DNA of 64,000 nucleotides from Rufibacter immobilis (GTDB lineage: Bacteria; Bacteroidota; Bacteroidia; Cytophagales; Hymenobacteraceae): assembly GCF_003721565.1 (NCBI RefSeq), contig NZ_RJJE01000001.1, forward strand, positions 310,001 to 374,000, in the 5' to 3' direction. This document shows positions 46,742-54,298 of the stretch, in pieces. The notes beneath the pieces are model-generated. The model was not told the origin of the DNA. It saw nothing but the letters and a program-made list of their open reading frames with translations, and did not search any database. The stretch's first letter is position 1. Each line of letters starts with the position of its first letter. Position numbers and translations under genes: made by a program.

Positions 46742-49399
46742 TTATTCTTTCTTCTTCTCGCGGTTGGCGCTTGCCCAGGGCGTCAGTTTCCAGACTTCCA
46801 TGAAAGTAACGGCCACCACCGCCAGCCCCGCCGCCCGCTGCCACTCGGCCCAGCCGAAGGCGACAGGAATGGAGAAGATTTCCCTGATGCCGGGCAGCAC
46901 CGTGAGGCCGTACAACCCGAAGCACAGCAGCACCGCCCCCAGCACATATTTGTTCTGGAAAAAGCCGGCGCCAAAAACGGTCTGGGTGTTGGAACGGGCT
47001 GCAAAAGTCTGTAGCGTACGCGCCAGAATCAAGGTAGTGAACGCCATGGCCACGCTCATCTCCGGCGAATGCTGCATGCCCAGCCACTGCGAAATGATCA
47101 CGGCTATCCCAATCATCAAGCCCCGCATAAGCACACTGCGCAAAGTGCCACCGGCAAAAATGCCCTCGTTGATGTCGCGCGGTTTGCGGCGCATCACGTT
47201 GGGTTCGGCTTTCTCTACGCCCAGGGCAATGGCGGGCAGGGAGTCATTGAGCAGGTTGATGAACAGCAGCTGAATGGGCGTGAACGGGTTAATCCAGTCC
47301 AGCGCCAGCGCGAACAGAATAGCGATGATAGCTCCTAAGTTGCCCGCGAATAAATAGGCGATGGCTTTCTTGATGTTGTCAAAGACGGTGCGGCCCACAG
47401 CCACGGCGCTCACAATGGAAACGAAGTTGTCATCGGTGAGAATCATAGCGGCGGCGTCTTTGGCTACATCGGTGCCGCTACCCATGGCCACCCCAATGTC
47501 GGCTTGTTTGAGGGCGGGGGCATCGTTCACACCATCGCCGGTCATGGCCGTGATTTTGCCTTTCTTCTGCCAGGCCCGCACAATCCTGATCTTATTCTCC
47601 GGCGAGACGCGGGCGTACACGGCAATATCTTCCAGCTTCCGGTCCAGTTCCTCGTCTGAAAGACGGTCCAGTTCCTGCCCGGTCACGGCAATGTCATTTT
47701 CGTCCATGAGGCCAATCTGTTTGCCAATGGCGCGGGCGGTGGTCTTGTGGTCGCCGGTGATCATAACGGTTCTGATGCCCGCTTTCTTGGCGTCTTCAAT
47801 GGAGCTATAGACTTCTTCGCGCGGCGGATCAATCATGGCCAACAGACCCACGAGTACTAGGTCATTCTCTTCGTCAAAGGTGACCGCAGCGGAGGCCGAG
47901 AGCGGTTTATAGGCGAAAGCCAGCACCCGCAGCGCCCGGTCTGAAAACGCTTCGTTCTGGTCTTGCAGGTGTTCTTTCAGGTCTGGGGTGAGCGGCTGTT
48001 CCTGTCCGTTCACCAGAATGCGCGAGCAGCGGGAGAACACTACGTCTGGGCCGCCCTTGGTTAAGAGTAGGCGCTGCCCGTCTAAGGTGTAGACGGTAGA
48101 CATAAGTTTGCGGTCTGAGTCAAAAGGCAGTTCGGCCTCACGGGTGTGCTGCTCCCGCAGTTGCCGGTACGGCAGGTTTTTGCTGTTGCTGTACGCGATC
48201 AAGGCTATTTCAGTGGGGTCACCTACTTCGGCACCGTCTTCGTTGATCTGGGAATCATTGCAGAGCACGGCCACTTCCATGAGTCGCCGCTCAGAATCTG
48301 ACCACTGGGCATGATCATCTGGTAACTCCGGGGCCGTTTTCTGGGGCACGAAATAATCCACTACCGTCATTTTGTTCTGGGTGAGGGTACCGGTTTTATC
48401 TGTGCAGATGACGCTGGTGGAGCCCAGGGTTTCTACCGCCGGAAGTTTTCGGATGATGGCGTGGCGCTTGGCCATTTTATTGGTGCCCACGGCCAACACA
48501 ATGGTCACAATGGAGGAAAGGGCCTCTGGGATGGCCGCCACCGCCACCGCTACGGCAAACATAAAAGCCTTGAGCAGGGCGTTGGTCATGTTCCCAGTGT
48601 CGCCCCCCAGCCAGACACGCGCCGCTTCCACCCCGAAAATGAGGATACACAGCGCCAGAATGGCCCAACCTAATTTCTTGCTGAACGCCGCGAGTTTGCG
48701 CTGGAGCGGGGTTTGTTTGGCCTCGGCGGAGGCCAAGAGCCCGGCAATTTTTCCTATCTCGGTTTTATCGGCGGTAGCCGTTACCACAAATGAGCCGCGG
48801 CCATAGACTACCAGCGCGCCGCTGTAGACCATGTTCTTGCGGTCGCCTAAGGCTACGTCTTCCGGAATGGCGTCGGTGTGTTTTTCCACGGCTTCAGACT
48901 CGCCGGTGAGCATGCCTTCGTCTACGCGCAGGGAACCGCTTTCCAGCAGACGCCCATCGGCAGACACGAAATCGCCGGCCTCCAGCACCACCACATCACC
49001 GGGCACCAGTTCGCGCGCGGCAACAGATTGAGTAACGCCATCGCGCAGCACTTTGGCAGACGGCGCCGACATCTGGCGGAGAGCATCCAGGGCACCTTCG
49101 GCTTTTTTGGTCTGCACCACGCTCACAATGGCGTTGAGCACCAGCACGGCAAAGATGATGACGGCCTCTATGACCTCACCCAGCACCAGCTGCACCGCCG
49201 CGGCCAGCAGCAGCACAATGACCATGGGGTCTTTGAAGGTTTCTAGCAGCAGTTTGAAGACGGAGTCGCGCTCGGCTTCCTGCAGCTCATTGTAGCCGTG
49301 GGTCTGGAGCCGCTGCTGGGCCTCTGCTCCAGAGAGCCCTTGCTGGGGGGTGTTGAGTTCCTGTAAAATCTCTTGCGTGGGACGCTGGTAAAATTCCAT
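46742..49399 (-). CDS. Calcium-type (P2A) cation-transporting ATPase
   Basis: An 885-residue P-type ATPase. The start MEFYQRPTQEILQELN at 49399 is preferred; upstream in-frame codons are not conserved-looking. The phosphorylation motif CTDKTGTLTQNKM, actuator LTGESEAVEK, TGDGVNDAPALKQADIGVAM and the C-terminal Cation_ATPase_C region are present. IPEALSSIVTIVLAVG carries the PEAL motif typical of Ca2+ pumps (P2A) rather than heavy-metal pumps. It probably exports Ca2+; Mn2+ is a possible alternative. Confidence 0.93.
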   Translation of the reverse strand: MEFYQRPTQEILQELNTPQQGLSGAEAQQRLQTHGYNELQEAERDSVFKLLLETFKDPMVIVLLLAAAVQLVLGEVIEAVIIFAVLVLNAIVSVVQTKKAEGALDALRQMSAPSAKVLRDGVTQSVAARELVPGDVVVLEAGDFVSADGRLLESGSLRVDEGMLTGESEAVEKHTDAIPEDVALGDRKNMVYSGALVVYGRGSFVVTATADKTEIGKIAGLLASAEAKQTPLQRKLAAFSKKLGWAILALCILIFGVEAARVWLGGDTGNMTNALLKAFMFAVAVAVAAIPEALSSIVTIVLAVGTNKMAKRHAIIRKLPAVETLGSTSVICTDKTGTLTQNKMTVVDYFVPQKTAPELPDDHAQWSDSERRLMEVAVLCNDSQINEDGAEVGDPTEIALIAYSNSKNLPYRQLREQHTREAELPFDSDRKLMSTVYTLDGQRLLLTKGGPDVVFSRCSRILVNGQEQPLTPDLKEHLQDQNEAFSDRALRVLAFAYKPLSASAAVTFDEENDLVLVGLLAMIDPPREEVYSSIEDAKKAGIRTVMITGDHKTTARAIGKQIGLMDENDIAVTGQELDRLSDEELDRKLEDIAVYARVSPENKIRIVRAWQKKGKITAMTGDGVNDAPALKQADIGVAMGSGTDVAKDAAAMILTDDNFVSIVSAVAVGRTVFDNIKKAIAYLFAGNLGAIIAILFALALDWINPFTPIQLLFINLLNDSLPAIALGVEKAEPNVMRRKPRDINEGIFAGGTLRSVLMRGLMIGIAVIISQWLGMQHSPEMSVAMAFTTLILARTLQTFAARSNTQTVFGAGFFQNKYVLGAVLLCFGLYGLTVLPGIREIFSIPVAFGWAEWQRAAGLAVVAVTFMEVWKLTPWASANREKKKE

Positions 49400-49582
49400 A
49401 TATCTAAGGATTGACTCGCTTTTATTACTGGTAATACGGGCTGCACCTCTCTCCTGCTGTTCACGCTCCCCCTCTGGATGCAAGCTCTTTCTTAACGGCT
49501 TCTACGGTAGATTTATATAAGTCTCCCGCCGGTTCCTGAAATTTCGTGCATATGCCCCGTACACCGGGCATGTGGCCTCGCT

Positions 49583-49620
49583 GGTTTAGGGCTGTTTTTG
49601 GAAAAACGGCCGCTAAACGG
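49583..49620. repeat. Palindromic GTTTAG repeat
   Basis: Arms ggtttagggctgttttt and aaaaacggccgctaaac with GG loop. Its right arm is the closest match to the copy inside copA. Confidence 0.88.
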
Positions 49621-49624
49621 GTAC

Positions 49625-49912
49625 CTACGCCAACAGCCCTTTTAAGGTGTCTACGGCTCTGGAGGCCACAAATTCTGTTACGGTGAGTTCCACCAGGTCT
49701 TGGTACACAAACGGGTCTTCCTGCATGAGCTCCTCTACCGCTGTCTTGCTCACGGCCTGGCAGAAAATGAGGCCGCCGGTGCGCGGAACTTTTCGGCCGG
49801 AGGCCAGGAAGTTGCCCTTGGCGAAGTGCTTCTCCACGAAGGCCAGGTGCTCGGCCATAAAGGGTTCTACCTCAGAGAAGGCACCCTTGTAGGTAAGTTC
49901 TATCAGGAACAT
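49625..49912 (-). CDS. YciI family protein
   Basis: A 95-residue ferredoxin-like dimeric protein of the YciI/DGPF group. The start MFLIELTYKGAFSEVEPFM at 49912 is chosen over an upstream Met. The conserved His is in MAEHLAFVEKHFAKGNFLASG. The C-terminal QEDPFVYQDLVELTVTEF is typical. Its biochemical role is unclear; members act as small dehydrochlorinase-like or regulatory enzymes. It is followed by the P-type ATPase gene after a repeat. Confidence 0.88.
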   Translation of the reverse strand: MFLIELTYKGAFSEVEPFMAEHLAFVEKHFAKGNFLASGRKVPRTGGLIFCQAVSKTAVEELMQEDPFVYQDLVELTVTEFVASRAVDTLKGLLA

Positions 49913-49949
49913 AATTAGGACACTTGTTTTACCCAAAGCTACGGCAACT

Positions 49950-49993
49950 TTCTGTTTAGCGGCTCTTTTTTGGAAAAGAAGCTCAAAACAGAA
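49950..49993. repeat. Palindromic GTTTAG repeat in a divergent spacer
   Basis: TTCTGTTTAGCGGCTC and its weaker complement GAAGCTCAAAACAGAA. It lies between two genes that both point away, so it cannot be a terminator of either. Confidence 0.8.
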
Positions 49994-50022
49994 CGCCCTC
50001 TTCTAAACTTGGCCCGAGCAAT

Positions 50023-50085
50023 AAAATTATGCACAAGTCTTACCGAATGGTGTTAAACCCCGGTGGCGGGCCTGCGTTTTCTTTG
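50023..50085 (+). promoter_or_regulatory. Candidate metal operator/promoter of the His/Met-rich OM gene
   Basis: AAAATTA (50023), TGCACA (50030) and TGTTAA (50051) repeat the 21-bp spacing. A -7-like TTTCTTTG starts at 50078, again 27 bp after the second half-site. Confidence 0.5.
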
Positions 50086-50121
50086 TAGCAGATTTTCACC
50101 CAATTACATACTGCATTTATT

Positions 50122-51885
50122 ATGAAACGAATTTTCACCCTCAGCATAGCTTTTTCCTTCCTATGTTTTACGGCTGCGGCGCAGCACGAGCACCACACGC
50201 CGCCCGCAAAGAAAGAAACGAAGCAGGAGGTAAAGCCCGCTCCCAAAAAGCAAACGGCCGCCCCTGCTCATGTCACGGCCAAGCCATCTAAGGCACAGCC
50301 GAAGAACAATAAACCCGCCCCGCCGCCGGCGAAGACAAACCAGAAAATCCAGCCCTCGGCTACGCCGAAAAAGCATGCTGCCCCTAAGGTGAAAGCGACA
50401 CCGCCAGTCACGCACCAAGACCACTCGCAACACCACATGCCCGCCGCTGATTCCGCGGGTAAACACCAAGGGCACCAGATGTCTGCTGACAGTATGAACC
50501 GAGCAAAGACAACCACCCATGAAGGACATACCATGCCCATGGACACCGCCAAAGACCATCAGCACAACCCCGGCATGCACATGAACCACGGCGCCATGGC
50601 TTCTGACACTACGCAGCACGCAGGCATGGGAATGGGCGGCATGAGCCACTCGTTCTCGCGCAACCTGCCCATGAACCGAAACGGCTCCGGCACCAGCTGG
50701 CACCCAGACGCCACGCCCATGTACGGCTACATGAAACACGCCGGCGACTGGATGCTCATGTTCCACGGACAACTCTGGCTGCGCTACAACCGACAGGATA
50801 TTTTTGACAAAGGCTCGCGCGGCGATTCTCAACTGGATGCGCCCAACTGGTTTATGGGCATGGCGCAGCGCGAGGTGGGCCGCCGCGGATTGCTTCGCTT
50901 CAGCGTGATGTTGAGTCTGGACGAACTGACCATGGGCGACCGGGGTTACCCGCTCCTGTTCCAGAGCGGCGAGACGTATGGCGGCGGCAAAAGACTGGTA
51001 GACCGCCAGCACCCGCATGATTTGTTCTCAGAGATTAGTGTGGGCTACACGCACATGGTGAACGAAGACGTGGACGTGTACGGCTTCTTGGGTTATCCTG
51101 CCGAGCCAGTGATTGGTCCGCCCGTGTTCATGCACCGCATCTCGGCGTTCAACAACCCGGAGTCGCCGCTGGGGCACCACTGGCAGGACGCCACCCACAT
51201 CACGTTTGGGGTGGCCACGCTGGGCTTCCGGTACAAGAACTTCAAGCTGGAAGGCTCCAACTTTACGGGCCGCGAACCCGATGAAAACCGCTATGACTTT
51301 GACAAAGCCCGCTTTGATTCGTACGCCGCCCGTCTGTCTTACAACCCCACTGAGAATTGGGCACTGCAAGTATCCAGAGGTTGGCTGAAGAGCCCGGAGT
51401 CCTTGGAGCCCGAGGAAGACGTGACGCGCACCACGGCCTCTGCCTTGTATAGCCGAGCATTAGCCGGGGGCGGAGACAGATTCTTCACCTCGGCGCTGAT
51501 CTGGGGCTTTAACGGCGGCGGCCACCACCAGGAGCATTCGGCCATTGCCGAAGCTAACCTGCAGATGAACAAAACCGCGGTGTACGGCCGCTATGAGTAC
51601 GTGCAGAAAACACCTGGCGAACTGGACCTGGCCAGCCAGTTTGACCACCATGAGGTCTTTGACGTGCACGCGTTGACCTTGGGCACCAGCCAGCGCGTGG
51701 CGAATTTTGCGAATACGTATTTGACGCTGGGCGTACAGGCCACTGTTTTCGCGCCAGATAAATTACTGAAGCCGTTGTATGGCAAGACGCCCGTTTCCGG
51801 GGAAATCTACCTGCGGTTGAACCCAGGCTTGATGATGGGCGGGGGTAAGAAGTCTGGGGCTTCTGGGATGGAACATCAGCATTAA
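50122..51885 (+). CDS. His/Met-rich outer-membrane protein, putative metal role
   Basis: A 587-residue exported protein. The signal peptide MKRIFTLSIAFSFLCFTAAA is followed by a disordered Lys/Pro/Ala-rich zone to about residue 100. A His/Met-rich zone covers about residues 95-180 (HQDHSQHHMPAADSAGKHQG, HNPGMHMNHGAMAS, MGMGGMSHSF). The remaining 400 residues look like an outer-membrane beta barrel (WLRYNRQDIFDKG, GFRYKNFKLEGSNF, GRYEYVQKTPGELD). It ends HQH. Copper or silver binding is inferred from the Met/His content and from the shared promoter layout; no enzyme motif is seen. Confidence 0.8.
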   Translation: MKRIFTLSIAFSFLCFTAAAQHEHHTPPAKKETKQEVKPAPKKQTAAPAHVTAKPSKAQPKNNKPAPPPAKTNQKIQPSATPKKHAAPKVKATPPVTHQDHSQHHMPAADSAGKHQGHQMSADSMNRAKTTTHEGHTMPMDTAKDHQHNPGMHMNHGAMASDTTQHAGMGMGGMSHSFSRNLPMNRNGSGTSWHPDATPMYGYMKHAGDWMLMFHGQLWLRYNRQDIFDKGSRGDSQLDAPNWFMGMAQREVGRRGLLRFSVMLSLDELTMGDRGYPLLFQSGETYGGGKRLVDRQHPHDLFSEISVGYTHMVNEDVDVYGFLGYPAEPVIGPPVFMHRISAFNNPESPLGHHWQDATHITFGVATLGFRYKNFKLEGSNFTGREPDENRYDFDKARFDSYAARLSYNPTENWALQVSRGWLKSPESLEPEEDVTRTTASALYSRALAGGGDRFFTSALIWGFNGGGHHQEHSAIAEANLQMNKTAVYGRYEYVQKTPGELDLASQFDHHEVFDVHALTLGTSQRVANFANTYLTLGVQATVFAPDKLLKPLYGKTPVSGEIYLRLNPGLMMGGGKKSGASGMEHQH

Positions 51886-51896
51886 ATGAAAAACCA

Positions 51897-51944
51897 GCTT
51901 CCGTTTTTGGCTTATTTTCTAGAGAACAAGCCAAAAACGGAAGT
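51897..51944. repeat. Palindromic repeat, GTTTTTGGC subfamily
   Basis: Arms gcttccgtttttggctt and aagccaaaaacggaagt. The core has changed from GTTTAGSGGC to GTTTTTGGC, yet both arms changed together. Confidence 0.88.
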
Positions 51945-52003
51945 TGGCGCAGACGCTCGCAGGTCCTCCGGACGCTACGAGGTCTTTGGAGCAGGCGATA
52001 ACG
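51945..52003 (+). repeat. REP unit flanking the RAYT gene, 3' side
   Basis: About 43 bases starting ggcgcagacgctcgcaggtc are repeated in inverted orientation at 52644-52695, on the other side of the transposase gene. An internal GTCC-TCC-GGAC hairpin is present. Confidence 0.88.
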
Positions 52004-52006
52004 GAG

Positions 52007-52621
52007 CTAGAGGTCATCTTCTTCTATGAGTGGATGGATGCTGGAGAAATCGGCAAGCTCTTGGTGGAATAGTTTGAAGTGATGTGCGCCGCCGAACCAG
52101 CTTAGAACTTCGTTTCGCTCCAGATTGGTTTTGCTTTTTGATAAGAGACTATGATAGGAAGAGTAGGGCCACTCTTTGAAATCAGGAATTAACCCGTGGT
52201 GCTGCGGATTGAAGTGGATGTAAAACACTAGCCTTGTAAAATAGGCTTCTGAGGTCACTTCTTTTCTTCTGAAACGTTTCTGGAACAAACTGTCGCTACG
52301 GCCATAGCGGGTGTTCATGGCTTTGGTGAAGGCGTTCAGTAAGTGGCTCAACTGGCGTTGAACGGTTACCGGCAACAGCTCCTGGTTCATCTCACTTGGC
52401 TTGAACAGATACTGCTCTTCCTTCACTTGCACCAGGAAATGAACATGGTTCGGCAACATACAATAACAAAAGGTATTCACAAACGGGGCTACATATTTGC
52501 GGTATAACTGCAGGAAATAAAAGTAGTTCTCTTGCGTGACAAACACGGTCTCCCCATTATTACCACTTGTGTAAAGATGGTAGAACTTGCCGGGTTCCAG
52601 TGCCTTCGTCTGCTGCATCAT
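52007..52621 (-). CDS. REP-associated tyrosine transposase (RAYT, IS200-like)
   Basis: A 204-residue Y1 HUH transposase of the RAYT branch. The N-terminal strand is FYHLYTSGNNGETVF, the HUH metal motif appears in CYCMLPNHVHFLVQV, and a catalytic Tyr candidate is in LVFYIHFNPQHHGL. The C-terminal HGLIPDFKEWPYSSYHSL is typical of RAYTs. It is flanked by inverted REP units and appears full length. RAYTs are usually single-copy domesticated genes that move REP elements. Confidence 0.93.
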   Translation of the reverse strand: MMQQTKALEPGKFYHLYTSGNNGETVFVTQENYFYFLQLYRKYVAPFVNTFCYCMLPNHVHFLVQVKEEQYLFKPSEMNQELLPVTVQRQLSHLLNAFTKAMNTRYGRSDSLFQKRFRRKEVTSEAYFTRLVFYIHFNPQHHGLIPDFKEWPYSSYHSLLSKSKTNLERNEVLSWFGGAHHFKLFHQELADFSSIHPLIEEDDL

Positions 52622-52643
52622 TCATTATACGTTATTGCAACTG

Positions 52644-52695
52644 CGCCTGCTCCCAAGACCTCGTAGCGTCCGGAGGACCTGCGAGCGTCTGCGCC
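52644..52695 (-). repeat. REP unit flanking the RAYT gene, 5' side
   Basis: The reverse complement of the unit at 51945-52003, with about one mismatch over 43 bases; it ends gacctgcgagcgtctgcgcc on the plus strand. Confidence 0.88.
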
Positions 52696-52701
52696 AAAAA
52701 C

Positions 52702-53769
52702 TCACTTCCCATCCTCAGAACTCTGCAACTTACTTTCTATCCCTTTGCTGAAGGCGTCAATGAAGGCGTGTTTGAGCACGTTGATGAAGGTTTTCCAGCC
52801 GTTGGTTTTGGGGTTGCTGATGTCGCCGGAGATGGGAATTTTGGTGGCTACCTGGTCGCGGGGCTGGTTTTCAGCGGCCTCGGTGAAGACACCAATCACG
52901 GCTTCTTTTACGGCACTCAGGAAACCGCCTTCCTTCTTGTCTTTCTTCCAGTTCAGGACTTTGATGTCTTCAAAGAAGGGTTTGATGTAGCCGTTTAGCT
53001 GGCCGTTGGTGCTCTTGAGTTCGCTGTACATGTCCAGCTTGCCGCGCTCCACGTCAAACTTGGCGTTGGCCTTGATGAAGGCGTTGAGGCTGGTGAGGTT
53101 CACGCCCGTGAGCTGAAAATCACCATCGAAGTCTGGGATGCGTTTGAGGGCGTTCACCTGCATTTTACCTTTGAACGCCCCGCCGCCAATGGAAGAGGCG
53201 GTGGCCGTCACCGAGGAAGGGAGTTTTTTCCCCACCTCCTCTACGTTGGCCAGATTGAGCGCCGTCAGCCTTAGGTTATCCAGATGCAGTTTCACGTCCG
53301 GCGAGGCCGAAAAATCAAGGAACGCCAGTCGGCCGTTGTGCACCTCAAAGCGGTTGATGGTGATGGGCATGAGGTCTTTCACCACCTCGGTCCAGTGGTC
53401 CAGCGTAGGGTCTTCCGATTTAGAGCCGCCCGCCAGAATGTTCAGCCTGGGGTTGGTCATGATGACCTCGCCCACCAGCTTGCCCTTAAACAAAGATTTC
53501 CACTCAATAGACAAATCGGTTTCAGTGATCTGCAGGAACGGGTACTTGGGGTTGCCTTTCTCCTCCAGCAGCACCAGCCCGTCTATCTGGTACGCCCCGC
53601 GTATGAGGGCAATGTCAATATCCTCCACGTGGCCCGTGTAGCCGGGCAGTTCGTCCAGCGTTTTGTTTACGTAATTTTTCACAATGTACGGCAGCGCAAT
53701 CCGGAACGCGAGGAGCAGCACCACAAGGGTGAGTACTATTTTCAATGGTTTGGTGAGCCGAATAGCCAT
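52702..53769 (-). CDS. AsmA/DUF748-like envelope protein
   Basis: A 355-residue protein anchored by one N-terminal transmembrane segment (IVLTLVVLLLAFRIALPYIV). The rest is a periplasmic beta-rich domain: NKTLDELPGYTGHVEDIDIA, IEWKSLFKGKLVGEVIMTN and NGQLNGYIKPFFEDIKVLNW, which match AsmA/DUF748 proteins. Such proteins form lipid-transport bridges or affect outer-membrane assembly. Length is short for the family. A REP unit lies just beyond its stop codon. Confidence 0.82.
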   Translation of the reverse strand: MAIRLTKPLKIVLTLVVLLLAFRIALPYIVKNYVNKTLDELPGYTGHVEDIDIALIRGAYQIDGLVLLEEKGNPKYPFLQITETDLSIEWKSLFKGKLVGEVIMTNPRLNILAGGSKSEDPTLDHWTEVVKDLMPITINRFEVHNGRLAFLDFSASPDVKLHLDNLRLTALNLANVEEVGKKLPSSVTATASSIGGGAFKGKMQVNALKRIPDFDGDFQLTGVNLTSLNAFIKANAKFDVERGKLDMYSELKSTNGQLNGYIKPFFEDIKVLNWKKDKKEGGFLSAVKEAVIGVFTEAAENQPRDQVATKIPISGDISNPKTNGWKTFINVLKHAFIDAFSKGIESKLQSSEDGK

Positions 53770-53890
53770 AATTCATTTCCTTTTCTGCAAGCTTTTTACG
53801 CAGTTAGGCCATTACTGTTAATTTGCTCACTTCTGGGGCTGAACTCATAGCACTTTTCACTTGTTTCTCCAGACACAGTATACGCGCTAT

Positions 53891-53927
53891 TTTCGACCTG
53901 TTTTTGGAAAACGAGGCCGAAAACAGG
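53891..53927. repeat. Palindromic repeat, degenerate
   Basis: Arms tttcgacctgtttttgg and acgaggccgaaaacag; inner pairing is partial. Confidence 0.6.
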
Positions 53928-53933
53928 AATGAT

Positions 53934-53970
53934 GTAGACGCTCGCAGGTCCTCCTGACGCTACGAGGTCT
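53934..53970 (+). repeat. REP unit, solitary copy
   Basis: Shares tagacgctcgcaggtcctcc and acgctacgaggtct with the RAYT-flanking units; one internal change. Confidence 0.82.
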
Positions 53971-54023
53971 ATTTGAAATAGCTGATTGTCCCTGATTGAT
54001 GTTGATGGTAAAAAAGCAATTCG

Positions 54024-54162
54024 CTGGCGCGAGTCTCCAGACTCGTGACTACCCGTGAAGCGAGTCTCCAGACTCGCCGGGAACCACCAGCCGGAAATGC
54101 GTGCATATTGGAGTCTGGAGACTCCACGCACGTTTTGTCACGAGTCTGGAGACTCGCGCCAG
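54024..54162. repeat. GAGTCT hairpin element, copy 1
   Basis: About 139 bp bounded by inverted ends ctggcgcgagtctccagact and agtctggagactcgcgccag. Two further GAGTCT-CC/GG-AGACTC hairpins lie inside (near 54061 and 54111). Confidence 0.85.
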
Positions 54163-54172
54163 GAGAATATAA

Positions 54173-54217
54173 TTCCTGTTTTTGGCCTGTTTTCAGAAAA
54201 ATAGCCGCTAAACGGAA
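54173..54217. repeat. Palindromic repeat, hybrid of two subfamilies
   Basis: The left arm is of the ctgtttttggcctgttttc type; the right arm is gaaaaatagccgctaaacgg, the GTTTAG type. Pairing is maintained with several G-T or mismatched positions. Confidence 0.75.
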
Positions 54218-54220
54218 AAC

Positions 54221-54254
54221 TCCCCTCTCCGCGGGAGAGGAGCCGGGGGTGAGG
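54221..54254. repeat. GC-rich hairpin (tcccctctcc/ggagagga)
   Basis: An 8-bp stem with short loop followed by gccgggggtgagg. It resembles short REP-like repeats seen in many bacterial genomes. Confidence 0.55.
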
Positions 54255-54298
54255 TGATACCGCACTCCTTTTACTACCTTTGCCCAAAATAGAATACC

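Larger units (their letters stand above)
53770..54298. other. Repeat-rich divergent intergenic region
   Basis: These 529 bp hold two palindromic repeats, one REP unit, one GAGTCT hairpin element and a GC-rich hairpin at 54221-54254. No gene is seen. A -7-like TACCTTTG at 54275 could start the radical SAM transcript. Confidence 0.7.

Noticed and set aside
49583-49620. Palindromic repeats as ordinary rho-independent terminators
   Set aside because: The T-run is inside the stem and not after it, true terminators are present next to many copies (17343, 33937, 35181, 44131), and some copies lie between divergent genes. A partial terminating role for individual copies remains possible.
51945-52695. 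IS200/IS605 insertion sequence
   Set aside because: The transposase belongs to the RAYT type by its C-terminal pattern, and its flanks are REP units rather than IS ends; no TnpB partner is present.
54024-54162. CRISPR array
   Set aside because: The repeated GAGTCT units are inverted relative to each other, unevenly spaced and lack spacers of constant length; no cas genes are nearby.
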